Source: Micromonospora yangpuensis
Lineage (GTDB): Bacteria; Actinomycetota; Actinomycetes; Mycobacteriales; Micromonosporaceae
NCBI RefSeq assembly: GCF_900091615.1
Contig: NZ_FMIA01000002.1
Coordinates: 3,286,001-3,350,000, forward strand
Length of the DNA stretch: 64,000 nt
Reading direction: 5' to 3'
Under the pieces are notes generated by a model. That model did no database searches and had not been told where the DNA came from. It saw only the letters and a list, made by a program, of their open reading frames with translations. Of this stretch, positions 49,671-60,319 are shown one piece after another (within the stretch, counting starts at the first letter, position 1; each line of letters begins with the position of its first letter). Both the position numbers and the translations under genes were made by a program.

Positions 49671-50573
49671 CTAGACGTTCACCACGCGGTTGTCCACGAT
49701 GGCGGAGAAGGTCGACTCCGGCTCGATCAACCCCCACCGCACCATCCACCGGTAGGTCCGCTCGAACTCGCCCTGCGGGTACGGCTCCGGGTCGGCGTAG
49801 CGCAGCCGGCCCGGGCGGAAGTCCGCCGGTTCCAACCGGACCAGCTCCTGCGGGATCTCCTCGACGAAGTGGTGCAGGTACGGGCGGATGTCGGCGTTGA
49901 TCGTCGCGACCGCGCGCCGGACCCCCCGGTCCACCGCCGCGAAGGTCTCCGGGTCGACGTCCGCGCTGGCGATCTCCGAGCCGACGTAGAACGCCTCGGT
50001 CACCAGCACGTACCCGAGTTTCTCGGCGGCGGTGGTCCACGGCTCCATCAGGGCGACCGCGTCCACCTCGCCGTCGCGCAGCTTGCGGAACCGCTCGGCC
50101 GGACCGCCGGCGTGCACCACCTTGATCTCGTCGGCCTCCAGGAAGCCCTCCAGCGACTGGATCGCCAGGTAGTGCGAACCGTGATGGAAGTTGACCCCGA
50201 CGGTCCGGTTGGCCAGGCCCTGCGGGTGCAGGATGCCCGAGTCGGGACGGACGAAGATCGCCTGGCTGGCCACCGAGGCGCGTTTGGCGATGATCTGTCC
50301 GCCCCGGCTGCTGTCGTGCGAGCGGCGGATCTGCCCCCACTCGCAGGCTCGGTAGAACGAGACGTCGCCGCTCTCGAACGGCTTGGAGATGCCACCGAAC
50401 GAGCTGACCAGCTCGTGCTCCTCGATCGGCTTGACCACCGCGTCGTACGCGCCGGGGGCGACCAGTTCCAGGTCGATGCCCTCCTGTTCGAAGTAGCCGT
50501 GTTCCAGGCCGACGAGGTAGGGCAGGGTGAAGATGGCGCCGCTGCGGACGCTTCTGACCTTCTTGAGTGTCAC
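49671..50573 (-). CDS. THI5/NMT1-SsuA-like protein without signal peptide
   Basis: The 300-residue protein is of the periplasmic-binding-protein type II fold (SGAIFTLPYLVGLEHGYFEQEGIDLELV; LANRTVGVNFHHGSHYLAIQSLEGF; RDGEVDAVALMEPW). It has no signal peptide or lipobox (MTLKKVRSVRSGAIF), so it should remain cytoplasmic. It is the last gene of a - strand operon with an ABC permease, ATPase, lipoprotein and MFS pump. Cytoplasmic members could be ligand sensors or enzymes; the ligand class is typically sulfonate, nitrate or pyrimidine-like. Confidence 0.8.
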   Translation of the reverse strand: MTLKKVRSVRSGAIFTLPYLVGLEHGYFEQEGIDLELVAPGAYDAVVKPIEEHELVSSFGGISKPFESGDVSFYRACEWGQIRRSHDSSRGGQIIAKRASVASQAIFVRPDSGILHPQGLANRTVGVNFHHGSHYLAIQSLEGFLEADEIKVVHAGGPAERFRKLRDGEVDAVALMEPWTTAAEKLGYVLVTEAFYVGSEIASADVDPETFAAVDRGVRRAVATINADIRPYLHHFVEEIPQELVRLEPADFRPGRLRYADPEPYPQGEFERTYRWMVRWGLIEPESTFSAIVDNRVVNV

Positions 50574-50592
50574 GGGATGGGTCCTTTCGGGT

Positions 50593-52065
50593 CTATCGGA
50601 CAGGGGTCGTCGTGGCCGGTGCTGCCGTCAGGTGCGTCGCCACCACCTCCTTCACCGCAGGTGGCCGCAACAGCCGCCACGTCGCCCAGGCACTGGCCGC
50701 GGCGACCACCGCGACCAGCCCGTACGCGACGCGCAGAGCGGTGGAGAAGTCGTCGCCGGCCTCGGCGGTGACCCGGGCGATGTCCCCGGTCGGCTGACCG
50801 GAGGCGGCCAGCACCGACACCACGACCGCGCCGAGCACGGCCACGCCGAGGTTGGTGCCGATCTGCCGGGAGGCGCTGGTGATCGCGCTGGCCACCCCGG
50901 CGCGTTCCCGGGGCAGGCTGTTCACCGCGGTGTTGGTCGCTGGCGGGTTGACCAGCCCCATCCCGGCACCGAGCAGCAGGTAGCCGACCAGCAGCAGGGG
51001 CAGCCAGGCGTCGACGGTGACCACCACGGCGAGCAGGGTCATCGATGCCACGAACGACAGGTGCCCGACGGTGGCCAGCACCCGGCCGCGGCCCCGGCCG
51101 ACCAGCCGTCCGGAGACGTTGGCCAGCACCAACGTCCCGAGGGTGGCCGGCAGGGTGAGCACGCCGGTGGCCAGGGGACTGAAGCCGCGTACCTGTTGCA
51201 GGTAGAAGGTGTTGACGAAGGTGAACCCGCCAAGCGCCAGGTAGGCCACGACCGCGGTGAGCACCGCGCCGCGCAGCGCCGGGACGGCCAGGTGTGCCGG
51301 GTCGAGCACCGGGTCCGGGCGACGTCGCGCGGCCGGCAGGTAACCGGCCGCCGCGGCCACCGAGACCGCCACGGCCACCAGCACCGCCGGGCTGGTCCAG
51401 CCCCGGTTCGCGCCGTCGATCAGCGCGAAGGTGAACCCGACCAGCACCAGGGCCGCCAGGGTGTTGCCGAGCCCGTCGAGGCGTCGGGGCGGGCCGGCGA
51501 CGACGCCGGCCGGCAACAGCCGGGTGCCGACCGCGAGCAGCAACGCGCCGCCGATGCCCACCCAGAACACGCTGCGCCAACCGGCGGCCTGCACCAGGAC
51601 CCCGCCGACCAGCGGCCCGCAGGCCGCCGAGACGCCGGCGGTGGCGCTCCAGGTGCCCAACGCGCGACCGCGTTCGGCGGCCCCGGGGAAGAGGTTGGCG
51701 ATCAGGGCCAGTGCCGGCGGCGCCATCAGGGCCCCGCCGGCGCCCTGCACACCCCGGCTGACGATCAGCGACACCGCGTCCGAGGAGACGCCACAGAGCA
51801 GCGAGCCGACGACGAACACGGCCAGGCCTAGCCGGAACATCCGACGCCGGCCGAACCGGTCGGCGACCGCGCCGCAGGGCAGGGTGAGGCTGGCCCGGAC
51901 CAGCGCGTTGCTGGCCGCGACCCACTGCAGTTCGGCGGTGCTCAGCCGCAGGTCGCGTTGCAACGAGGGCAGGGCCAGGTTCAACGCGGCACCGTCGAGC
52001 ACGCCGAGGAAGAGCGTCCCGCAGCAGACCAGCAGGGCGGCGCGGCTGCGCCGGGGCGGGGACAT
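50593..52065 (-). CDS. DHA2-type MFS transporter (14 TM)
   Basis: The 490-residue protein has about 14 hydrophobic segments and MFS motifs of the DHA2/EmrB-QacA drug:H+ antiporter group: LPSLQRDLRLSTAELQWV, GAVADRFGRRRMFRLGLAVF (motif A) and GVQGAGGALMAPPALALIANLFP. The ATG overlaps the stop of the upstream lipoprotein gene (ATGA), so it is part of the ABC operon. A drug exporter inside a nutrient-uptake operon is unusual. It may export a by-product of the imported compound or simply be co-inherited. Confidence 0.9.
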   Translation of the reverse strand: MSPPRRSRAALLVCCGTLFLGVLDGAALNLALPSLQRDLRLSTAELQWVAASNALVRASLTLPCGAVADRFGRRRMFRLGLAVFVVGSLLCGVSSDAVSLIVSRGVQGAGGALMAPPALALIANLFPGAAERGRALGTWSATAGVSAACGPLVGGVLVQAAGWRSVFWVGIGGALLLAVGTRLLPAGVVAGPPRRLDGLGNTLAALVLVGFTFALIDGANRGWTSPAVLVAVAVSVAAAAGYLPAARRRPDPVLDPAHLAVPALRGAVLTAVVAYLALGGFTFVNTFYLQQVRGFSPLATGVLTLPATLGTLVLANVSGRLVGRGRGRVLATVGHLSFVASMTLLAVVVTVDAWLPLLLVGYLLLGAGMGLVNPPATNTAVNSLPRERAGVASAITSASRQIGTNLGVAVLGAVVVSVLAASGQPTGDIARVTAEAGDDFSTALRVAYGLVAVVAAASAWATWRLLRPPAVKEVVATHLTAAPATTTPVR

Positions 52066-53081
52066 CAGAGCTGCTCGTACACCGGCCGGCTGGCCCGCTG
52101 CTTGAGGATGCCGACCTCGACGGCCAGGTCGATCTGCTTCTCCAGGTTGGCGAAGACGCTCTCGTCCCACCGGTCGCCGTAGATCGGCACGAGGCGTTCG
52201 GGCAGCAGCTCGATCGCCCTGCGTTCGTCGGCCTTGACCCCGTAGTCGGCGTGGTACTTCGCCACCAGCGACGGGTCCTCCTTGATCAGTCGCCAGGCCT
52301 CCAGGGTGAGGTCCACGTACGCCTTGGCGGTCTCCCGGTTGGCGGCCAGCCAGTCCCGGCGGACGGCGGTGCCGTTGAGGAAGAGCGGGTTGGTGTCGCC
52401 GGTGCCCTGCTGCCACAGTTCGCCGACCGAGGCGAGCTGCCGGTTGCCGGCGGCCACCAGCCGGGTGGCGTTGGGCTCGATGGCGATGATGGCGTCCAGG
52501 TCACCGCGTTCGTAGAGCGCCAGGTTGGCGATCGGCTGCCCGGTGAAGAGCTGGAACTCCCGGTCGAAACGGATGCCGTTGACCGCCGAGGCCAGCGCCG
52601 CCGCCCGGTAGGTGTCGCTGCTGGGTGGCTGCACCCCTACCTTGCGGCCCTTCAGGTCGGCGATGCTCTGGTACGGGCTGTCGGCGGGCACGATCCAGCG
52701 GCCGTGGTTCCACAGGGACGGCCCGACGATGACGACGTCGTGGCCGCTGGTGTTCACCTCGGTCGCGCCCAGCGGGCCGAAGGCGAAGATGTCCAGGACG
52801 CCGGTGAGCAGCTGCTCCTGCCCCGCGCCGGGACCGCCGCCGGCCTGCCGGTCGAGGTCGAGCCGGTGCTTGGCGGCCAGGTCGAACTGCTCCACCACGG
52901 AGTCGCGGATCGCCCCGGCGGTGCCCGGGCTGCGTGGTTGCACCTTGGCCCGCAGGGTGCCGTCGGCGGCTGCGGGCTCCTCGTCGCCGCAGGCCGCCAG
53001 CAGGGCGGTCACACCGGCGCCGCCGGCGAGCAGCCCGGCCGCGCGCAGCAGGGATCGTCGATTGAGCTGGTACGTGGACAC
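52065..53081 (-). CDS. ABC transporter substrate-binding lipoprotein (sulfonate/nitrate type)
   Basis: The 338-residue protein has a twin-arginine-like N-terminus (NRRSLLRAAGLL) and a lipobox with the lipidated cysteine in LLAAC-GDEE, followed by a type II binding-protein fold (QLLTGVLDIFAFGPLGATEV; LKGRKVGVQPPSSDTYRAAAL; YERGDLDAIIAIEPNATRLV). It delivers substrate to the permease encoded upstream. The operon order (permease, ATPase, binding protein) is that of SsuCBA/TauABC/NrtABC-type importers. The substrate is not determinable by reading. Confidence 0.88.
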   Translation of the reverse strand: MSTYQLNRRSLLRAAGLLAGGAGVTALLAACGDEEPAAADGTLRAKVQPRSPGTAGAIRDSVVEQFDLAAKHRLDLDRQAGGGPGAGQEQLLTGVLDIFAFGPLGATEVNTSGHDVVIVGPSLWNHGRWIVPADSPYQSIADLKGRKVGVQPPSSDTYRAAALASAVNGIRFDREFQLFTGQPIANLALYERGDLDAIIAIEPNATRLVAAGNRQLASVGELWQQGTGDTNPLFLNGTAVRRDWLAANRETAKAYVDLTLEAWRLIKEDPSLVAKYHADYGVKADERRAIELLPERLVPIYGDRWDESVFANLEKQIDLAVEVGILKQRASRPVYEQL

Positions 53082-53101
53082 GAGGTCCGTCCTTCCGGGG
53101 G

Positions 53102-53839
53102 TCAGGCCAGGGCCGCCACGATCTGGCGGTGGATGTCGAACAGTTCGGGGTCCTCGGGGCTACGTGGCCGGGGCCGGTCGATCCGGTACTCCCGCACCAC
53201 CTGGGCCGGGCGTCCACCCAGCACCACCACGCGGTCGGCGAGGAACGCCGCCTCCAGGGCGTTGTGGGTGACCAGCAGCCCGGTACGCGGGGTGTGTAGC
53301 CACAGCTCCTGCAACAGCAGGCGCAGCCGGCGGGCGGTGAGCTCGTCCAGGGCGCTGAACGGCTCGTCGAGCAGGACCAGCTCCGGTCGCACCACGAACG
53401 CGCGGGCGACCGCGACCCGCTGGCGTTGACCGCCGGAGAGCACCGACGGGTACGACTGGGCGTACTCAGTCAACCCGACCTGGTCGAGGATCCGGGGCAC
53501 CTCGGCACCGTCGATCCGCGCCGCGCGGGCGGCCAGCCGGACGTTGGTGTCGACGGAGGTCCAGTCCAGCAGGCGGGGCTGTTGGAACACCATGCCGAGG
53601 CGGGGCTGCCCGCCGCCGGTGTCCACCGTGCCGCGGTCGGGCAGTTCCAGCCCGGCGACCAGGTGCAGCAGGGTGGTCTTGCCGGTGCCGGACGCGCCGA
53701 CCACCGCGACCAGTTCGTCGGCGGCCAGGGTGAAGGAGAAGTTCCGCAGCACCTGCTGGCGTTCGCCGGTACGGCGGTTGACGAAGGCCTTGTCCACCCC
53801 GTCGAGTCGGATCCGGGCGTCGCCGGTGGGCCGGTTCAT
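53102..53839 (-). CDS. ABC transporter ATPase (SsuB/TauB type)
   Basis: The 245-residue ATP-binding subunit has Walker A (GASGTGKTTLL), Q-loop (GMVFQQPRLLDWTSVDTN), signature (LSGGQRQRVAVARAF), Walker B (LVLLDEPFSAL) and H-loop (LLVTHNALEA). The Q-loop sequence is typical of nitrate/sulfonate/taurine importers. Its start overlaps the permease stop by 4 bases. It powers the adjacent permease. Confidence 0.93.
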   Translation of the reverse strand: MNRPTGDARIRLDGVDKAFVNRRTGERQQVLRNFSFTLAADELVAVVGASGTGKTTLLHLVAGLELPDRGTVDTGGGQPRLGMVFQQPRLLDWTSVDTNVRLAARAARIDGAEVPRILDQVGLTEYAQSYPSVLSGGQRQRVAVARAFVVRPELVLLDEPFSALDELTARRLRLLLQELWLHTPRTGLLVTHNALEAAFLADRVVVLGGRPAQVVREYRIDRPRPRSPEDPELFDIHRQIVAALA

Positions 53840-54681
53840 CGGGTCGCCACCCGGCGCCACCGCACCGCGCGGCGTTCCAGCGTCTGCAGCAGGCCGTACT
53901 CGATGACCGCCATGACCAGGGTGAAGGCGAGGGTCCAGGCGAGCACGCCGGCCACGTTGTGCTGGGAGAACTCCAGGTTGAGCTGGTAGCCGACGCCGTC
54001 GGCCAGGCCGAAGATCTCGACCAGGACGATGACCTTCCAGGCCATCGCGATGCCCAGTCGCGCGCCGGTGAACAGGTCGGGCACGATGGCCGGCAGCCAC
54101 ACGTACCGCAACCGGGTGAGCGCGTCGAGGCGGTAGACGTGGGCCATCTCGCCGAGTGCCGGGTCGACCGCGCGGACGCCCTGGGCGATGTTGATGGTCA
54201 GTGCGGGCGCGGCGGCCAGGGCGACGGTGAGGATCGGGTTGAGCAGGCTCACCCCGAACCAGATCACGCAGAGCAGCGCCTTCACCAGGCCCGGGGTGGC
54301 CAGTCCGATCAGCACCGCCGGCTCCAGGAACCGGCGTAGCCACTCGTTGCGTCCCATCGCGATGCCGGCGGCCACCGAGACGACGAAGGCCACCGCGAAG
54401 CCCAGCGCGACCCGGGTCAGGGTGGTCTGGACGTTCTCCCAGAGCGCGCCGTTGACGGTGATCTCGACCAGGTTGCCGGTGATGTCGGCGACGCCCGGGA
54501 GCAGCGCGCTGTCGGAGCTGCGCGCCATCAGCTCCCAACCGGCGACGAGCAGTCCGACCAGCAGCAACGCGGGCAGGACCCGAGCGATCCGGTCGCCGTG
54601 CGACGTCCGGGGCGGCGGCGCGGGGGAGCGCCCACGGTGCGGGGCCACCTCCTCGGTGTCTACGGGGTGCGTCACAGTCAT
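53836..54681 (-). CDS. ABC transporter permease (SsuC/TauC type)
   Basis: The 281-residue permease has about six TM helices and the EAA-like loop GVRAVDPALGEMAHVYRLDALTRLRYVWLPAIVP. The ATG at 54681 (MTVTHPVD) is preceded by GGGA; a GTG at 54720 would add 13 residues but lacks a ribosome binding site. It is the first gene of the five-gene - strand operon, with candidate operators upstream. Confidence 0.88.
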   Translation of the reverse strand: MTVTHPVDTEEVAPHRGRSPAPPPRTSHGDRIARVLPALLLVGLLVAGWELMARSSDSALLPGVADITGNLVEITVNGALWENVQTTLTRVALGFAVAFVVSVAAGIAMGRNEWLRRFLEPAVLIGLATPGLVKALLCVIWFGVSLLNPILTVALAAAPALTINIAQGVRAVDPALGEMAHVYRLDALTRLRYVWLPAIVPDLFTGARLGIAMAWKVIVLVEIFGLADGVGYQLNLEFSQHNVAGVLAWTLAFTLVMAVIEYGLLQTLERRAVRWRRVATR

Positions 54682-54858
54682 CGTCGTCCCAGATTTCGGT
54701 AGGCGGTCGGTGGCGTGCACCGGTGCCGGGTGGCATCGCCGCAGGTGAGGCGAGGTAGGTAATCCCTATCTTGTTGATGGGATTACTAGGGATGCAATAT
54801 GCATCTCGCATGATGGGAAGCGGGGTCGAGGGGCGCGTCGGCGGCCACCGACGCGGGA
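54682..54858 (-). promoter_or_regulatory. Promoter/operator region of the ABC operon
   Basis: An unusually AT-rich patch for this genome holds two candidate operators. One is GTAATCCC (54759-54766) against GGGATTAC (54779-54786), a perfect 8-bp inverted repeat with a 12-base spacer. The other is the near-palindrome GATGCAATATGCATC at 54791-54805 (6-bp perfect arms). They lie 80-125 bases upstream of the permease start. Confidence 0.5.
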
Positions 54859-54904
54859 ACGGCCCGTCGCGACGACCACCGGACGGTGGCGCGCGACGGG
54901 CCGT
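54859..54904 (-). terminator. Terminator after the GH43 gene
   Basis: A perfect 13-bp stem, ACGGCCCGTCGCG (54859-54871) against its complement (54892-54904), encloses a smaller CCACC/GGTGG stem. It sits 20 bases beyond the GH43 stop and separates it from the ABC operon promoter. Confidence 0.7.
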
Positions 54905-54924
54905 GGCACGGCGGGTCGGTGTGG

Positions 54925-56508
54925 CTACCGGGTGCCGGCGGCCCCACCGGGGCGGTACTCGAACCAGTCGAAGGCGGCGGTGCCGGCGGTGACGTACATG
55001 CCGATGACCCGGCCGGTGAACCCGGTGGCCACCTCGGTCGACAGGTAGCGACCGTCCAGTTCGGCCAGTGGATCCGGGTGCTCGGTGCCGACCCGGAAGG
55101 CGATGGTGTCCGGGCCGGTGGGGCCGACCCCGACCGGACCGGCGGCCAGCTGCCCGGCCGAGGTCACCGACGGCGGCAGCACGTCGTGGGTACGGATGTC
55201 CACCACCAGTTCCACCGGTCCGGCCGGGACGGACCGTTCGGCCAGGCACTGCCGCAGCGGACCGATCCGGGCGATCACCCGTACCCGACCCTGGGCCACC
55301 TCGAGGTCGTAGTGGTGGGCCTCGTCGAGCCGGACCGACAGCCCGGCGCGGGCGTCGAGCGGATCGAGGCGGGCGGTGACCCGGCAGTCGAGGTGCTGCT
55401 GCCGGCGGCCGACGAAGGTGTACCCGGGGCGGTCGAGGGTCGGCCCGGTGGCGTGCAGGGTCAGCCAGCCCGGCCGGTCGGTAAGCGACCAGGAGTGCGC
55501 CGGCCGGCTGCGCGGCGAGATCCAGCACGGCGCGAGGGTGTCCGCGTCGAAATCGTCCCGCTCCGGCGGCGTCCCGGCGCGCACAGCCGGCGCGGCCGGC
55601 GGCGACCCGGCCTGCTCAGCCGGCGCGGCCGGCGGTGTCCCGCCGGGGGCGGTCGACCCGCGCGGTTGCACCGGCTCGACCCGGGGCCAGCCGTCGACCC
55701 AGCGTACCGGGGTCAGGAACGTCTCCCGACCCAGGACGTGGAACTGCGGGGTGTGGCCGCGCGGGCGGGTGCCCAGCAGCACCATCCACCAGGATCCGTC
55801 GGGGGCCTGCACCAGGTCGGCGTGGCCGGTGCTCTGGATCGGCCGGTCGGTGCTGCGGTGCGACAGGATCGGGTTGCCCGGGGCGGCCTCGAACGGACCG
55901 CGCGGGGACCGGGCGCGGGCCACCGAGACCGCGTGGCCGCGTTCGGTGCCGCCCTCGGCGATCAGCAGGTACCACCAGCCGTCGATCCGGTACAGGTGCG
56001 GGGCCTCCGGATACTGCAGGCCGGTGCCGGTCCAGCCGGGCCACGGTCCCTCCAGGACGGTGCCGGTCGCCGGGTCGATCCGGGCGAGCTGGGTGCCGGA
56101 GAAGGCGCACCAACAGGTGCCGTCGTCGTCCCAGGCCAGGTCGGGATCGATGCCCGGCAGGTCGAGCCAGACCGGATCGGACCAGGGGCCGGCCGGGTCC
56201 TCGGCGGTGACGACGAAGCTGCCCCGGTGCACGTTGGTGGTGATCAGCCAGAACCGGCCGTCGTGGTGACGGATCGTGGGAGCGTAGATGCCGCCGGAGG
56301 TCGCGGCGTCCGGCGGGATCGGCAGCTGCTCCGGTCGGTCCAGGGCGTTGCCGATCTGCCGCCAGCGCACCAGGTCGCGGCTGTGGAACACCGGTACGCC
56401 GGGGACGTACTCGAAACTGGAGCAGACGAGGTAGTAGTCCTCGCCCACCCGGCAGACGCTGGGGTCGGGGTGGAATCCCGGGACCACGGGATTGTCGTAG
56501 TGGGACAA
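54925..56508 (-). CDS. Glycoside hydrolase family 43 (beta-xylosidase/arabinosidase)
   Basis: The 527-residue protein has a five-bladed beta-propeller GH43 domain (about 1-310) and a C-terminal beta-sandwich (GH43_C2-like, about 355-525). Catalytic acids fit Asp in GFHPDPS (base), Asp in GIDPDLAW (pKa modulator) and Glu in QYPEAPH (acid). It has no signal peptide, so it would hydrolyse imported xylo-oligosaccharides in the cytoplasm. TTG 56508 is chosen because GGAG lies 6 bases upstream and the family N-terminus (HYDNPVVPGFHPDP) starts there. It is 17 bases downstream of the acetyl xylan esterase stop. A Pro/Ala repeat links the two domains. Confidence 0.88.
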   Translation of the reverse strand: MSHYDNPVVPGFHPDPSVCRVGEDYYLVCSSFEYVPGVPVFHSRDLVRWRQIGNALDRPEQLPIPPDAATSGGIYAPTIRHHDGRFWLITTNVHRGSFVVTAEDPAGPWSDPVWLDLPGIDPDLAWDDDGTCWCAFSGTQLARIDPATGTVLEGPWPGWTGTGLQYPEAPHLYRIDGWWYLLIAEGGTERGHAVSVARARSPRGPFEAAPGNPILSHRSTDRPIQSTGHADLVQAPDGSWWMVLLGTRPRGHTPQFHVLGRETFLTPVRWVDGWPRVEPVQPRGSTAPGGTPPAAPAEQAGSPPAAPAVRAGTPPERDDFDADTLAPCWISPRSRPAHSWSLTDRPGWLTLHATGPTLDRPGYTFVGRRQQHLDCRVTARLDPLDARAGLSVRLDEAHHYDLEVAQGRVRVIARIGPLRQCLAERSVPAGPVELVVDIRTHDVLPPSVTSAGQLAAGPVGVGPTGPDTIAFRVGTEHPDPLAELDGRYLSTEVATGFTGRVIGMYVTAGTAAFDWFEYRPGGAAGTR

Positions 56509-56524
56509 CGGTGCTCCGTTCGGC

Positions 56525-57490
56525 TCAGCCGGCCAGGCGGGCGCGGAGGAAGTCCAGGGCGCGGGCCTCGTCGAGGATGCCACCACCCTCGTGCCCGTTG
56601 TACTCCCAGACCAGCAACTCGCGTGGCCCGGCGTAGGCGTGGTACGCCCCGTAGACCGTCGACGGGGGACAGGTGGCGTCCATCAGGGCCACCGAGAACA
56701 GCGCCGGCGCGGTGGCCCGGCGGGCGAAGTTGACCCCGTCGAAGTAGGCGAGGGTGCGGTGTACCCGCTCGATGCTCTCCCGGTGCACGGCCAGGTAGTC
56801 GGCCACCTCCCGGTACGGGTACGCGTTGGTGATCCGGGTGGCGCGCGGGAAGTCACAGAGGAACGGCACGAAGCTCACCACGGCGGCCAGGTCGGTGCGG
56901 AGTCCGGCAACGGCGAGCGCGGCCCCACCGCCCTGGCTGGATCCGAGCACCGCGACGCGCGCCGGATCGACCTGGGGCAGGCTGCGGGCCGCGTCGACGG
57001 CGCGCACCGCGTCGGTGAGGAACCGCCGGTAGTAGTAGTCGGCCGGGTCGCCGATGCCCCGGGTGAGCACGCCCGGTACCTGTGGGGTGGCCACGGCCGG
57101 GTCCGGGGTCTCGCCGACGCTCCAGGAGGAGCCCTGCCCCCGGGTGTCCATCTGCAGGTGAGCGAAGCCGGCCGACGCCCAGAGCAGGTTCGCCAGGGCG
57201 TGCCCGCGACCGCCGCCGTAGCCGACGTACTCCACCACGGTCGGCAGCGCCGTGGTGGCCCCGGCCGGCAGCCGCAGCCAGGCCCGGACGTCCTGGCCGG
57301 CGAAGCCCCGGAAGGTGACATCGTAGGTGACCAGCGTGGTCAGGCCGGTCGGCACCTCGCGTAGCCGCACGTCGAGGTCGTGACCGGCGGCCTCGGCCAG
57401 GGTGTCGGCCCAGAAGTCGGCGAAGTCGTCAGGCGTGCGCTGCGAGCTGCGATAGGTCGCCAGTTCCGGCAGGGGGAGATCGGTCAACAC
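56525..57490 (-). CDS. Acetyl xylan esterase (AXE1 / CE7 family)
   Basis: The 321-residue protein matches the length and motifs of CE7 esterases: RGQGSSW, nucleophile Ser185 in LGSSQGGG, Asp in LMDATCPPSTV and His in YNGHEGGG. It removes acetyl groups from xylo-oligosaccharides and acts inside the cell, as no signal peptide is seen. The GTG at 57490 has GGAGG 7 bases upstream. It is co-transcribed with GH43 and divergent from the GH10 xylanase. Confidence 0.9.
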   Translation of the reverse strand: MLTDLPLPELATYRSSQRTPDDFADFWADTLAEAAGHDLDVRLREVPTGLTTLVTYDVTFRGFAGQDVRAWLRLPAGATTALPTVVEYVGYGGGRGHALANLLWASAGFAHLQMDTRGQGSSWSVGETPDPAVATPQVPGVLTRGIGDPADYYYRRFLTDAVRAVDAARSLPQVDPARVAVLGSSQGGGAALAVAGLRTDLAAVVSFVPFLCDFPRATRITNAYPYREVADYLAVHRESIERVHRTLAYFDGVNFARRATAPALFSVALMDATCPPSTVYGAYHAYAGPRELLVWEYNGHEGGGILDEARALDFLRARLAG

Positions 57491-59265
<1,775 letters not shown>

Positions 59266-59274
59266 GTTTCCCGC

Positions 59275-59310
59275 GGCGGCGCGAGGGGTCGACCGGCTCC
59301 TCGCGCCGCC
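59275..59310 (+). terminator. Terminator after the xylanase gene
   Basis: A perfect 12-bp inverted repeat, GGCGGCGCGAGG (59275-59286) against its complement (59299-59310), begins 10 bases after the stop. Confidence 0.7.
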
Positions 59311-59499
59311 CGCTGTCCACCCTCCGCCGGTGACCGCACCCCCCTGACCGGTGCCGGCCGCGGTCCCGGGTGGAGTTGCCGTCCGGGAAGCGGTGCCGCA
59401 TGATCGAAAGAGAGTAGTTGCGGTCGGCCAACCATCCCGAGAAACCGGTCGGGCACCCCGGTGGCCTTGCCGTCGGCGTCGCGACCAGGGGGTTCAACC

Positions 59500-60276
59500 A
59501 TGGGTACGCCCCGACTCGTCCCGCCACCGGGGCCCGCCGACGGTCGCCCCGTCCTGGTCGTCGTGCCGTACGCCGGCAGTGGTGTCGCCCCGTTCCGGGA
59601 CTGGGCCGACGCACTGGCCGACGTCGCCACGGTCACCGCCGTACTGCTGCCCGGTCGGGAGCACCTGTTCGGCCAGCCGGCGCTGACCTCGATGGCCGAC
59701 GTGCTGCGTGGACTGACCCCACAGGTCGAGGCGCTGGCACCCCGTCCGGTGGTGCTCTTCGGGCACAGCATGGGTGCGGTGGTCGCCTTCGCGCTCGCCC
59801 GGCAGTTGCGGCGACGTGGCGTCCCGCCGGCCGGGTTGATCGTCTCCGGCGCCGGCAGCCCGTGCCGGCGCGACCCGACCGACCTGGTGCACCTGCTCGA
59901 CGACGACGCCCTGCTGCGCCGTACCGCGGACTTCGGCGGAATGCCCCCGCAACTGCTGGCCGACCGGGAGCTGCTGGGGTTGTTCACCCCGGTGCTGCGC
60001 GCCGACTTCCAGGTGCTGGAGACCTGGCCGGTGGACCCGCAGCCGCCGCTGGCGCTGCCGGTGACGGTGTTACGCGGGACCGGTGACACCACGGTCACCG
60101 ACCACCAGGCCGACGGGTGGCGTACCCACACCGTCACCGACCCGGACGAGCACTTCTTCGCCGGTGGGCACTTCTTCGTCCACACCGCCCGCGCCGAGGT
60201 GCTGCGCACCGTCGCGGACGTGCTGGCCGCCGTGCCGGGCGACAACCGACGGTCCCACCACCCGCGCCATCGATGA
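59500..60276 (+). CDS. Type II thioesterase (isolated)
   Basis: The 258-residue alpha/beta hydrolase of the thioesterase family has VVPYAGSGVAPF, nucleophile Ser90 in FGHSMGA, Asp in RGTGDTTV and His in FAGGHFFV. Type II thioesterases clear blocked carrier domains. It lies about 10 kb beyond the end of the biosynthetic cluster, among sugar genes, and is not coupled to them. It could still serve the cluster or another pathway. ATG 59500 gives the standard N-terminus; GTG 59461 would add 13 residues. Confidence 0.85.
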   Translation: MGTPRLVPPPGPADGRPVLVVVPYAGSGVAPFRDWADALADVATVTAVLLPGREHLFGQPALTSMADVLRGLTPQVEALAPRPVVLFGHSMGAVVAFALARQLRRRGVPPAGLIVSGAGSPCRRDPTDLVHLLDDDALLRRTADFGGMPPQLLADRELLGLFTPVLRADFQVLETWPVDPQPPLALPVTVLRGTGDTTVTDHQADGWRTHTVTDPDEHFFAGGHFFVHTARAEVLRTVADVLAAVPGDNRRSHHPRHR

Positions 60277-60319
60277 CCGACCGGCGTCGGCGATCGGGGT
60301 GGGCCGTACGCTCGCTGCC

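Noticed and set aside
59461..60276. Assigning the second thioesterase to the NRPS cluster
   Set aside because: It is separated by the ABC operon, the xylan genes and at least two terminators, so no linkage can be claimed from position.
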